Assembly (NCBI GenBank): GCA_022561255.1
Contig: JADFRO010000176.1
Coordinates: 1-6,518 of the forward strand
Direction of reading: 5' to 3'
Length of the DNA stretch: 6,518 bases
Source: Planctomycetota bacterium
GTDB taxonomy: Bacteria > Planctomycetota > Phycisphaerae > UBA1845
Part shown: piece after piece, positions 1 to 5,256 of the stretch
Numbering within the stretch: position 1 is the stretch's first letter
How the letters are laid out: each line of letters begins with the position of its first letter
The notes under the pieces: model-generated
The model's database searches: none
The model's input: only the letters and a program-made list of their open reading frames with translations
Told to the model about the DNA's origin: nothing
Program-made: the position numbers and the translations under genes

Positions 1-28
1 TCTCGCTACGACGGGCAAGAAATACGAG

Positions 29-108
29 CTGGAACACTTGCCGTTTCTGGGTTCCGAGCCGCGGGCTGATGCCCGTGGCTCGGGGAACGGATTCGGGAAA
101 TGCTCTAG
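29..108. repeat. Long imperfect palindrome, repeat copy A
   Basis: Bases 30-66 pair with 71-107 around the loop TGAT (67-70). I count 25 Watson-Crick pairs, 5 G-T pairs and 7 mismatches over 37 positions; C29-G108 adds one more. The centre is the planctomycete-type core GCGGGC/GCCCGT flanked by CGAGCC/GGCTCG. Bases 1-67 match 1231-1297 at 57 of 67 positions, and the right end, 94-108 (CGGGAAATGCTCTAG), is identical to 2442-2456. It therefore belongs to a dispersed family in this window. It lies immediately before the recognisable aminotransferase tail. Confidence 0.75.
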
Positions 109-272
109 ATTCGATGGCCGTTGCCTCGCGGATTCTTGATGAGGCCGACGTTGTCGTGATTCCCGGTGCGGGGTTTGGGCCTGCGGGCGAAGGGTACGTT
201 CGGTTCGCTCTAACGGTCGACGAATCACGAACGGCTGAGGCCGTGCGACGTATCGTTCAACTCTCCTGGTGA
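69..272 (+). CDS. C-terminal fragment of a class I/II aminotransferase
   Basis: The recognisable part starts near base 109 and reads SMAVASRILDEADVVV, then IPGAGFGPAGEGYVRFAL and a final amphipathic helix ending in QLSW. This is the small-domain end of PLP-dependent fold-type I aminotransferases (LL-diaminopimelate or aspartate aminotransferase-like): a helix, the PGxGFG turn, and GEGYVRFAL with the Arg that binds the substrate carboxylate in this family. The frame stays open to the left edge, and the first ATG in view is base 69. However, the residues encoded by 3-108 do not resemble the family and come from repeat DNA that also occurs at 1231-1307. Either the gene was cut by the repeat and only its tail remains, or the repeat is an in-frame insertion in a gene extending left of the window. 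The lysine that binds PLP would lie outside the window. The exact substrate cannot be told from this tail. Confidence 0.7.
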   Translation: MPVARGTDSGNALDSMAVASRILDEADVVVIPGAGFGPAGEGYVRFALTVDESRTAEAVRRIVQLSW

Positions 273-1213
273 TCCGGTACGCTCGCGGGGTCGACAGGCT
301 GACCGACGAAGACCTTCGCCTGCACGATCGTTGCCGCAAAGACCTTTCTGTATTTGGTGAGCACACGGACATACCAGAGGAATAGGAAGAGCGCGAAGAC
401 GGCCCCAGCACACGGAAGGACTATAAGAACGCTGCTCGGCGGGACGGTCGCGGTGGTTGCTCCCGGACCGCCGAAGCCACCTGGGAACCCAACGACGAAG
501 AAGACGACCCCCAGAAACGCAACCGCGCAGCAAGCGAAGATCGGCAGTACCCAGATTAGCGACGTCGTCGACTTCGCCAAGGCTGGATCGGGTACGCGCC
601 TTACAAACCGGCGCAGGTAGAACAACTCCGCGTAGGTCGCAACGAAACCCGCTAGCGAACCGATGCCTCCCACCGCAATCAAAACAACCGAGAGCGCTTC
701 GGACGCTGCGACAACTCCGGCGCCGCTATACTCATGGACTCCGCTCGCCAAACCTGCGACCGCGCAGGCCCGAATGACCTTCCGGAGTGTGACCGACTGT
801 TCACTGAGCGACAGACGCGGATCGGGGGCAGTGATGCACCACGTTCCCCACAAACCAAGCGCAGCACTTACGAACATGGTGACGACAGCGATGAGCCATA
901 CCGCATCGGGGCTGCCCGTGACCCCCGTCACCACGCCACCACCCATCGCAAGAAGAACGGCCAAGGTGATCGCCCACAGTTTGAGCGCCACGCCGAGTCG
1001 AAGCTTTGTGAGCCATTCGACGTCGGCAAAGCGCAGCAGCTCTCCCCGCATCGAATCTGCAATCGCACCGCCGCACTCGGGACAGCGTCCGTCGCTGGTC
1101 AGTCCACGAAGGTTGTAGCCGCAGTGAACACAGAGGATGTCGACGTCGATCGGCGACGCGGCTTGACTATCGGCGTCGATCGGCGACGCAGCTTGACTCT
1201 CGGCGTCGGACAT
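257..1213 (-). CDS. Zinc-ribbon multi-pass inner-membrane protein, function unknown
   Basis: This is a 318-residue protein of unknown function. Residues 28-47 form a four-cysteine zinc ribbon (C28xxC31 with GYNLRGL, then C44PEC47), a hallmark of a large planctomycete group of zinc-ribbon membrane proteins. The rest is hydrophobic, with about five or six membrane segments near residues 74-97, 104-127, 145-165 (weak), 172-198, 217-243 and 261-285. A loop rich in Gly and Pro (242-260) precedes the last one. The ribbon should be cytoplasmic. Before it, AxSQAASPID occurs twice (residues 4-23), from a 30-base tandem duplication. The start ATG at 1213 gives the full ribbon, but no clear Shine-Dalgarno is seen; repeat copy B begins only 17 bases upstream. 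Its 3' end overlaps the aminotransferase tail. The open frame on the other strand (734-1432) is a shadow. Confidence 0.85.
   Translation of the reverse strand: MSDAESQAASPIDADSQAASPIDVDILCVHCGYNLRGLTSDGRCPECGGAIADSMRGELLRFADVEWLTKLRLGVALKLWAITLAVLLAMGGGVVTGVTGSPDAVWLIAVVTMFVSAALGLWGTWCITAPDPRLSLSEQSVTLRKVIRACAVAGLASGVHEYSGAGVVAASEALSVVLIAVGGIGSLAGFVATYAELFYLRRFVRRVPDPALAKSTTSLIWVLPIFACCAVAFLGVVFFVVGFPGGFGGPGATTATVPPSSVLIVLPCAGAVFALFLFLWYVRVLTKYRKVFAATIVQAKVFVGQPVDPASVPDHQES
1145..1204. repeat. 30-base tandem duplication inside the zinc-ribbon gene
   Basis: Bases 1145-1174 and 1175-1204 match at 28 of 30 positions. The unit length is a multiple of three, so the gene stays in frame and gains ten residues (AxSQAASPID twice) in the polar segment before the zinc ribbon. 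The two differences are G/A at unit position 16 and A/C at unit position 25. It looks like a recent replication-slippage event. Confidence 0.85.
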
Positions 1214-1230
1214 GGGATGACCGTATCGTC

Positions 1231-1376
1231 TCTCACTGCGACGGGCAAGAAGTATGTGGTGGAACGATTACCGTTTCTGGGTTCTGAGCCGCGGGCTTTA
1301 GCCCGCGCGGTCTCTGAAGGGTCGATGTTGCTCGAAGCCCAGCGCACCCAGGACTCGGATACGGAGAATGCTCTGG
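1231..1376. repeat. Repeat copy B, left arm plus core, with a detached right end
   Basis: Bases 1231-1297 match 1-67 at 57 of 67 positions. The core at 1290-1307 is a perfect palindrome, CGCGGGCT-TT-AGCCCGCG. The expected right arm does not follow directly; a degenerate version of the right end (CGGAGAATGCTCTGG, 1362-1376, 12 of 15 matches to 94-108) lies about 55 bases beyond the core. The left edge sits 17 bases upstream of the zinc-ribbon start codon, so the repeat occupies that gene's likely promoter region. Confidence 0.7.
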
Positions 1377-1384
1377 CACCGTTC

Positions 1385-1426
1385 TTGATCAACGTTGACA
1401 CTATTCGCATAAGATGCGACATGCGA
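1385..1426 (+). promoter_or_regulatory. Promoter-like hexamers with an overlapping inverted repeat upstream of folK
   Basis: TTGATC (1385-1390) and TAAGAT (1410-1415) are 19 bases apart. A perfect TTGACA lies at 1395-1400, but its -10 position holds only GACATG (1418-1423). Across the -10 zone is a perfect inverted repeat, TCGCAT-AAG-ATGCGA (1405-1419), followed by a further ATGCGA (1421-1426). This could be an operator over a promoter for folK. The RNA would then carry a leader of about 160 bases containing the palindrome at 1449-1466 and the tandem repeats. Spacing is not ideal for either pair, so this is tentative. Confidence 0.3.
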
Positions 1427-1448
1427 TCTTGAAACTTACTCACGTCCG

Positions 1449-1466
1449 CGCGGGCTAAAGCCCGCG
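1449..1466. repeat. Palindromic repeat core D
   Basis: A perfect 8+8 palindrome, CGCGGGCT-AA-AGCCCGCG, followed by GCTCGG. It is the same core as at 2252-2269 and 2408-2425, and in reverse orientation at 1290-1307. The outer arms found in copies A and C are absent here. The GGCTCGG at its right edge is the apparent seed of the adjacent tandem repeat. Confidence 0.8.
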
Positions 1467-1546
1467 GCTCGGGAAGGCGCGGCGCGACTCGGAAAGGCGC
1501 GGCTCGGAAAGACGGGGCGCGACTCGGAAAGGCGCGGCTCGGAAAG
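1466..1546. repeat. Tandem repeat of a GGCTCGGAAAGGCGC-type unit
   Basis: Five units of about 15 bases, G(G/A)CTCGGAAAGGCGC, some separated by GGCGC. Within it, bases 1481-1511 and 1516-1546 are identical over 31 bases, separated by ACGG. The first unit overlaps the end of palindrome D, so the array seems to have expanded from the repeat's own GGCTCGG edge. It ends 42 bases before folK. The array has no coding role that I can see. Confidence 0.8.
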
Positions 1547-1588
1547 GGGTCGTGGGGCGACGAGACAGTGACTCGAAGCGCGTAACTA

Positions 1589-2194
1589 ATGAGCGACACT
1601 CGGACAAACAAAAATGCGACGGTGGCCTACGTCGGACTCGGGTCGAACCTCGGTGACCGGCGAGGTCATCTCGTAGCGGCTGTGCGAGGTCTCGCACGTC
1701 ACGCAGCGATCGAGATCAAAGAGACCGCCTCGCTCTACGAAACCAGCCCGGTCGGGGGGCCGAGCGGCCAGACGGCCTACCTCAACTCAGTAGCACGACT
1801 AACGACGACATGCTCACCGCGTGAGCTTTTGAAGGTCGCACTGTCGATCGAAACGTCGCTGGGACGTGAGCACGGAGTGCGATGGGACGCGCGGGTCATC
1901 GACATCGACGTGTTGCTGTTCGGTGACGACGTGATCGACGAGGCTGACCTGCGGATTCCACATCCGCGTCTCCATCTACGCCGTTTCGTTCTCGAGCCGC
2001 TTTGCGAACTTGCGGGCGAGATCATCCACCCGAGCTTGGGTAAAAGTATCCAGCGTTTGGCGGAAGACGTACGACGAAGCGGTAACGACGAAACAGTGCG
2101 ACGCGTTGAAAGCGCTGACTGGTCCGTCGAAAATGGCCATATTCAACCGTTGAGGACGGGTGTTGGGGTCGACGCGGGGGACTCAGTTCGGTAG
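1589..2194 (+). CDS. folK: 6-hydroxymethyl-7,8-dihydropterin pyrophosphokinase (HPPK)
   Basis: HPPK transfers pyrophosphate from ATP to 6-hydroxymethyl-7,8-dihydropterin, the step before dihydropteroate synthase in cytosolic folate synthesis. Family motifs occur in order: YVGLGSNLGDR (residues 14-24), ETSPVGG (51-57), YLNSVARL (64-71), LGREHGVRWDARVIDIDVLLF (91-111) and IPHPRLHLRRFVLEPL (123-138). D105 and D107 of the IDID motif are the Mg-binding aspartates. The usual WGPR is WDAR here, a mild departure. The protein has 201 residues, against roughly 160 in typical family members; the extra part is a polar tail from about residue 162 with no recognised motif. ATG 1589 places the first beta strand 12 residues in and is the natural start, although no strong Shine-Dalgarno precedes it. 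No other folate gene is adjacent. Confidence 0.95.
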   Translation: MSDTRTNKNATVAYVGLGSNLGDRRGHLVAAVRGLARHAAIEIKETASLYETSPVGGPSGQTAYLNSVARLTTTCSPRELLKVALSIETSLGREHGVRWDARVIDIDVLLFGDDVIDEADLRIPHPRLHLRRFVLEPLCELAGEIIHPSLGKSIQRLAEDVRRSGNDETVRRVESADWSVENGHIQPLRTGVGVDAGDSVR

Positions 2195-2197
2195 AAT
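2169..2197 (+). promoter_or_regulatory. Possible promoter at the end of folK
   Basis: TCGACG (2169-2174, four of six matches to TTGACA), a 17-base spacer, then TAGAAT (2192-2197, five of six matches to TATAAT). It overlaps the last folK codons and points toward the secreted-protein gene. This would give that gene its own transcript. No experimental-type evidence is visible. Confidence 0.3.
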
Positions 2198-2251
2198 GAA
2201 TGCTGCGTGGAGCAGTGCCCTCTTCGAGTAGCATCGACGGTGGCACAATCG

Positions 2252-2269
2252 CGCGGGCTAAAGCCCGCG
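2252..2269. repeat. Palindromic repeat core E
   Basis: A perfect CGCGGGCT-AA-AGCCCGCG palindrome followed by GCTCGG, the same as core D. Neither outer arm of the longer repeat is recognisable around it. It lies between folK and the secreted-protein gene. The rest of 2195-2368 shows no gene: the short open frame from 2200 is just this repeat translated. Confidence 0.8.
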
Positions 2270-2368
2270 GCTCGGGTTCTTGTTCCGCGTTTTGGCATCT
2301 CCCGCCTTTAGACGCCGGTTCGTTCGACGCTTTGCTTGCCGGCGACGCATTCTCATGTGAGGTGACGT

Positions 2369-3745
2369 GTGAATCCGTTCGATCGTGTCGTCGAAAATGA
2401 AGAACCGCGCGGGCTAAAGCCCGCGACTCAGAACACAGAAGCGGGAAATGCTCTAGTGTTCCGTCACGCGTTAGTTGGCGGGTTTTTCCGAGCCGCTCCT
2501 GCGGAGAGCGAAGCTCCCGTAAGGGAGCGGTCCAGCATTCTCTGGCTATCTCCGGTCGTCCGCTCCCTTACGGTCGCGGCTCTGTTCAGGCCGGCCCGTC
2601 GAATTTGGTGTGACGCAACAGTAGCACGGCAGCGCCTCCTATCGATCTGCTCCGGTGCTGCGCTTTTGATGATTGCGACGACCACGAGCTTCGGGGAGAT
2701 CGTCTCTACCGAGGCGAGCGTATCGACAGCCGTACAGGAGTTGATCGACGGTGAGCCGGCCTCGGTCAGCGCCGACGGCGGAGCGTTTCCGTCGGACGGT
2801 TCGTCGCTTCCGATGGCTGCGTCCGCCAGTTTGGTTTCGACGGACCTTGACGGAACGCTCACCGCGCTCGGTCAGGGGTTCGCCGAGTTCCTGGACCCGG
2901 CTCGATTGAGCCAGGCGAATCCACAAGAGCTCGCGCTCGAGGTAGCCTGTTATTCCAACGCGGCCGACGTGTCCTACGACGTGCAGTCGTCCGTAACGGA
3001 ACTTCGCAGCGTCGTTTTTCCGTCGGTACCGGGGTTGGGCGAAGCGGGCGTCGACTTCGATGCGAACAACGTCGCGGAGATTGAGAGTCGGTTTTTCCTC
3101 AGCGGAGCGGTGATTGTTTGGTCCACGGCCTCGTCAACGGACCTTTCCGATGTGGTGGCTGACGTGCGCATTTCGGTGGAGCGCGAGGACACCGGCGCAA
3201 CGCTTTTCGATACGGCGCTGACCGTCGCGGTCGATCCATCCGGCGACGTTGAACCGACGACAACCGGTCCGGTCGTGGTTCAGCGCGTTACGCCGGCGAT
3301 CCTGGGGGCGGCCGGGCTGGACGCCGCATCGGTCGCGATCCTTGAAGACGTGGAGCGAGAAGGAACGCTCGTCTTACTTCTGATCCCCCAGCAGCAACAC
3401 GCCTACAGCTACGCCGTAACAGCCGACGAGGCCTTTACGCTTCGGGCACGAATCGAAGCGCGCATCCAAAACGCTCCCGGCGGAACGGGTGTAGCCGTGG
3501 TCCTGGGTCGTCCGTTTCGTGAGTTGGCGGATTTCGTTGAGCTGGGACTGCCCGGAACCGACGGCGCGTCGATGCAAAAATCGTTGAACCAAGCGGTGGC
3601 CCAGCGCGATGTGGGCTTGGTTTCATCTCCGACGGTGCAGCAGGTTGTGCCCAACGCGGCGCCGTGCGGAGCGATGGGCGTCGAGATGATGGTCGTCGGT
3701 CTCTTCCTGAGCTTCGCCGGGCACAGGCGCCGTCTCGCGGTCTAA
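2369..3745 (+). CDS. Secreted protein with C-terminal Cys-Gly/hydrophobic/RRR anchor, function unknown
   Basis: I do not recognise a family. The likely signal peptide lies at residues 87-109 (RQR, then LLSICSGAALLMIATTTSFG). A Ser/Ala/Asp-rich mature region follows, probably beta-rich, with QQQHAYSYAV near 341-350. The C-terminus (433-458) is CGAMG, a hydrophobic stretch of about 16 residues, then HRRRLAV. This resembles PEP-CTERM- or MYXO-CTERM-type sorting tails and a Cys-Gly version I associate with planctomycete exported proteins. It suggests export followed by membrane anchoring or processing. The start is uncertain. GTG 2369 has a GAGGTG four bases upstream but puts about 86 residues, partly translated repeats, before the signal peptide. 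GTG 2456 has no Shine-Dalgarno, and TTG 2666 or ATG 2669 would cut the signal peptide. A promoter-like site lies at 2169-2197. Confidence 0.7.
   Translation: MNPFDRVVENEEPRGLKPATQNTEAGNALVFRHALVGGFFRAAPAESEAPVRERSSILWLSPVVRSLTVAALFRPARRIWCDATVARQRLLSICSGAALLMIATTTSFGEIVSTEASVSTAVQELIDGEPASVSADGGAFPSDGSSLPMAASASLVSTDLDGTLTALGQGFAEFLDPARLSQANPQELALEVACYSNAADVSYDVQSSVTELRSVVFPSVPGLGEAGVDFDANNVAEIESRFFLSGAVIVWSTASSTDLSDVVADVRISVEREDTGATLFDTALTVAVDPSGDVEPTTTGPVVVQRVTPAILGAAGLDAASVAILEDVEREGTLVLLLIPQQQHAYSYAVTADEAFTLRARIEARIQNAPGGTGVAVVLGRPFRELADFVELGLPGTDGASMQKSLNQAVAQRDVGLVSSPTVQQVVPNAAPCGAMGVEMMVVGLFLSFAGHRRRLAV
2408..2456. repeat. Repeat copy C, core plus right arm
   Basis: The core palindrome (2408-2425) is followed by an arm which, read on the opposite strand, matches copy B. 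Bases 2408-2444 agree with the reverse complement of 1271-1307 at 34 of 37 positions. The right end, 2442-2456 (CGGGAAATGCTCTAG), is identical to 94-108. The left arm is missing. The repeat lies inside the open frame of the secreted-protein gene and is translated as part of it if the GTG at 2369 is the start. Confidence 0.75.
2490..2582. repeat. Paired inverted palindromes (REPIN-like)
   Basis: The 14-base arms CCGTAAGGGAGCGG (2517-2530) and CCGCTCCCTTACGG (2560-2573) are perfect inverses with a 29-base spacer. A second set, GAGCCGC (2490-2496) and GCGGCTC (2576-2582), lies outside them. The left arm also folds on itself as GCTCCC-GTAA-GGGAGC (2513-2528), a six-pair hairpin with a GNRA-type loop. 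Two inverted palindromes separated by a short spacer is the layout of REPIN elements. It falls in the open frame upstream of the signal peptide. Confidence 0.75.
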
Positions 3746-3793
3746 GGCGTTTCCCATATTCAACTGACGAGGTCGCGGTGAGGCCTGTACGTC

Positions 3794-3854
3794 CCCCACC
3801 CTTGCTGCGCAAGAATGGGGCACCCGGCATCAAGCGCCGCATCACACGCCGGGT
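3794..3854. terminator. Two hairpins between convergent genes, possible terminators
   Basis: Hairpin one (3794-3820) pairs CCCCA with TGGGG and CTTGC with GCAAG around the loop TGC, with a 2x2 internal mismatch. Hairpin two pairs ACCCGGC (3822-3828) with GCCGGGT (3848-3854) across a 19-base loop. They sit between the stop of the secreted-protein gene (3745) and the stop of lpxB (3869), where bidirectional termination would be expected. Neither has a T tract, so they are not classical intrinsic terminators. Confidence 0.35.
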
Positions 3855-3868
3855 CACGTTCTCGCCGG

Positions 3869-5041
3869 TCAATACGACCGATTTTCGTCGGCCATCTTCA
3901 AGAGCATCGTCGCGGTTTGCTGGGCCGCTCGACCGTTACGAAGCGGTTTCACCAGTTCCGCTAGATCGCGTGACATGCTGGACCGCATCTCGTCGGACCG
4001 GAGCAGCTCAATCGCCTTGGCTGCGATGGGTTCGGTCGACGAAAAGTAGGGCATGAACTCCGGCACGAGCTCTTTGCCGGCGAGGATGTTGGGAAGACTC
4101 AGGTGCGGCATCGAAATCATCCAGCGAAAAACAAGGTGATAGAGAAGTCGCGATGAGTTGTACATAACCAGCATGGGGCGCTCGTGGAACGCGACTTCCA
4201 GCGCCGTCGTTCCGGACGCGACGAGTACGAGGTCGGCCGCTTTGACCAGTTCGTGGTGGTGCTTGGGGTACTGACGAACCGATAGCCCGCTTCTTGAGAC
4301 CAAGTCCTCGATGATCGGCGCGACTTGCGGGTTGGCTACGGAAACACCGAAGCTAACGCCGCGGATCGCACCGGCGATCTGTTGCGCGACCTCCATCTGA
4401 CCGGGAAGTACCGATTTGACGACATGCTTGCGTGATCCGGGAAGCAGTGCAACGACAGGGCGCCCGCGCTCACCGATCCCAGCGACGACGCCCTCGTCGA
4501 TTTTGAGCTTGTCCATCTCGTCGGCGAGCGGATGACCCACAAAGGTCGCATCGACGCCCCTGCTGCGAAAATACTCTTCCTCGAACGGCAGAATCACAGC
4601 CACGTGATCGACGCGGTTTCTCAGTTTATGGATACGATTGGCGCCCCATGCCCAGAGCTGCGGCGCGATGTAGTAGAGCACGGGAACGGCCGCTGCCTGA
4701 GCGCGACCGGCCAGCGGAAGATGCAGCACCGGACTGTCGATCACGACGGCTGCGTCGAAAGGATAACGCAGCAGATGACGCTCACTCGTTTCGAGCATCG
4801 CAATTCCGCGGGCTGCGTTGGCAATCGCTCCGAGCAGCATGGCCGAGTGGCGGGTCATGTCGTAAATGGGTTCACAGCCTGCGTCCACCATTTTCGGACC
4901 TGCGACGCCGACGAAGCGTGCATCCGGGCACAACTTTTTGGTGGCCCGAATGAGCGACGCACCGTGGACGTCGGCACTTTGCTCGGCCGCGCTGATAAAG
5001 AGAAGTGGAGCTCGCGCGATCGGTTGGGGATGGGAAGCCAC
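3869..5041 (-). CDS. lpxB: Lipid-A-disaccharide synthase
   Basis: LpxB is a peripheral inner-membrane GT-B glycosyltransferase (GT19) that joins UDP-2,3-diacylglucosamine and lipid X to form the lipid A disaccharide. Family motifs, numbered from the GTG at 5041: SAAEQSADVHGA (17-28, family AGEASGD), RFVGVAGPKM (42-51), VVIDSP (99-104), YYIAPQLWAWG (123-133), LPFEEEYF (151-158), FVGHPLAD (167-174), LLPGSR (199-204), ASGTTALE (275-282), RPMLVMY (288-294), SLPNILAG (315-322) and PEF (327-329). The Glu usually a few residues after GSR is replaced (SRKHV), and the Gln usually after PEL is missing. The open frame reaches ATG 5197, but residues before the GTG use rarer codons and lack family resemblance. 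GTG 5041 gives 390 residues, near the usual ~380, with AGAGGG 12 bases upstream. It is convergent with the secreted-protein gene, divergent from rpsB, and without other lpx genes beside it. Confidence 0.92.
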   Translation of the reverse strand: MASHPQPIARAPLLFISAAEQSADVHGASLIRATKKLCPDARFVGVAGPKMVDAGCEPIYDMTRHSAMLLGAIANAARGIAMLETSERHLLRYPFDAAVVIDSPVLHLPLAGRAQAAAVPVLYYIAPQLWAWGANRIHKLRNRVDHVAVILPFEEEYFRSRGVDATFVGHPLADEMDKLKIDEGVVAGIGERGRPVVALLPGSRKHVVKSVLPGQMEVAQQIAGAIRGVSFGVSVANPQVAPIIEDLVSRSGLSVRQYPKHHHELVKAADLVLVASGTTALEVAFHERPMLVMYNSSRLLYHLVFRWMISMPHLSLPNILAGKELVPEFMPYFSSTEPIAAKAIELLRSDEMRSSMSRDLAELVKPLRNGRAAQQTATMLLKMADENRSY

Positions 5042-5199
5042 GCTAAGGTCGGGCCCTCTGATGGAATCGTTCGCACGCCTCGGCCGCACGGAAATGCCCG
5101 CAACCTGCCGGTCGCTGATGGTCCTGGCTGCCGAGGCTAAGACGCTAAGCCCTGGCGGTACAACGGTCAATCGACCGGCGGCAACGGGCCGATACATAA

Positions 5200-5228
5200 A
5201 TCATAAGTCCGTTTATCTAAAGAACTTA
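5200..5228 (-). promoter_or_regulatory. Weak promoter candidate for lpxB
   Basis: On the minus strand TATGAT (5205-5200) matches TATAAT at five of six bases. Seventeen bases upstream is TAAGTT (5228-5223), a poor -35. The surrounding 5192-5230 is clearly more AT-rich than its neighbours. If used, transcription would begin near 5193, just inside the ATG at 5197. That would rule out that codon and leave a leader of about 150 bases before GTG 5041. Confidence 0.22.
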
Positions 5229-5256
5229 CATGCATGCACGTCACCCGCGGCAGCCT

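Noticed and set aside
1214..1270. Promoter for the zinc-ribbon gene (CATACT box on the minus strand)
   Set aside because: The -10-like box lacks a usable -35, and the sequence is part of the repeat, so it cannot be supported as a promoter from sequence alone.
1395..1423. TTGACA taken as a strong promoter on its own
   Set aside because: The hexamer is perfect, but the 17-base position holds GACATG, a poor -10. It was kept only as part of a low-confidence regulatory region.
734..1432. 232-codon plus-strand open frame
   Set aside because: It runs antisense through the zinc-ribbon gene and then through repeat copy B. Its peptide has no recognisable motif, while the minus strand has a clear zinc ribbon and membrane segments.
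1481..1546. CRISPR-like array of two 31-base repeats
   Set aside because: The spacer is only four bases, the repeats are built from a shorter 15-base unit, and no cas gene is present.
2200..2400. 66-codon open frame after folK
   Set aside because: The middle of the peptide (ARAKARGSGS) is a direct translation of palindromic core E. No gene-like features.
4532..5140. 202-codon plus-strand open frame
   Set aside because: It is antisense to lpxB, whose motifs run throughout the same stretch. It is a shadow caused by GC-rich codons.
5229..5236. CATGCATG palindrome
   Set aside because: It is short, has no partner sites nearby and is compatible with chance.
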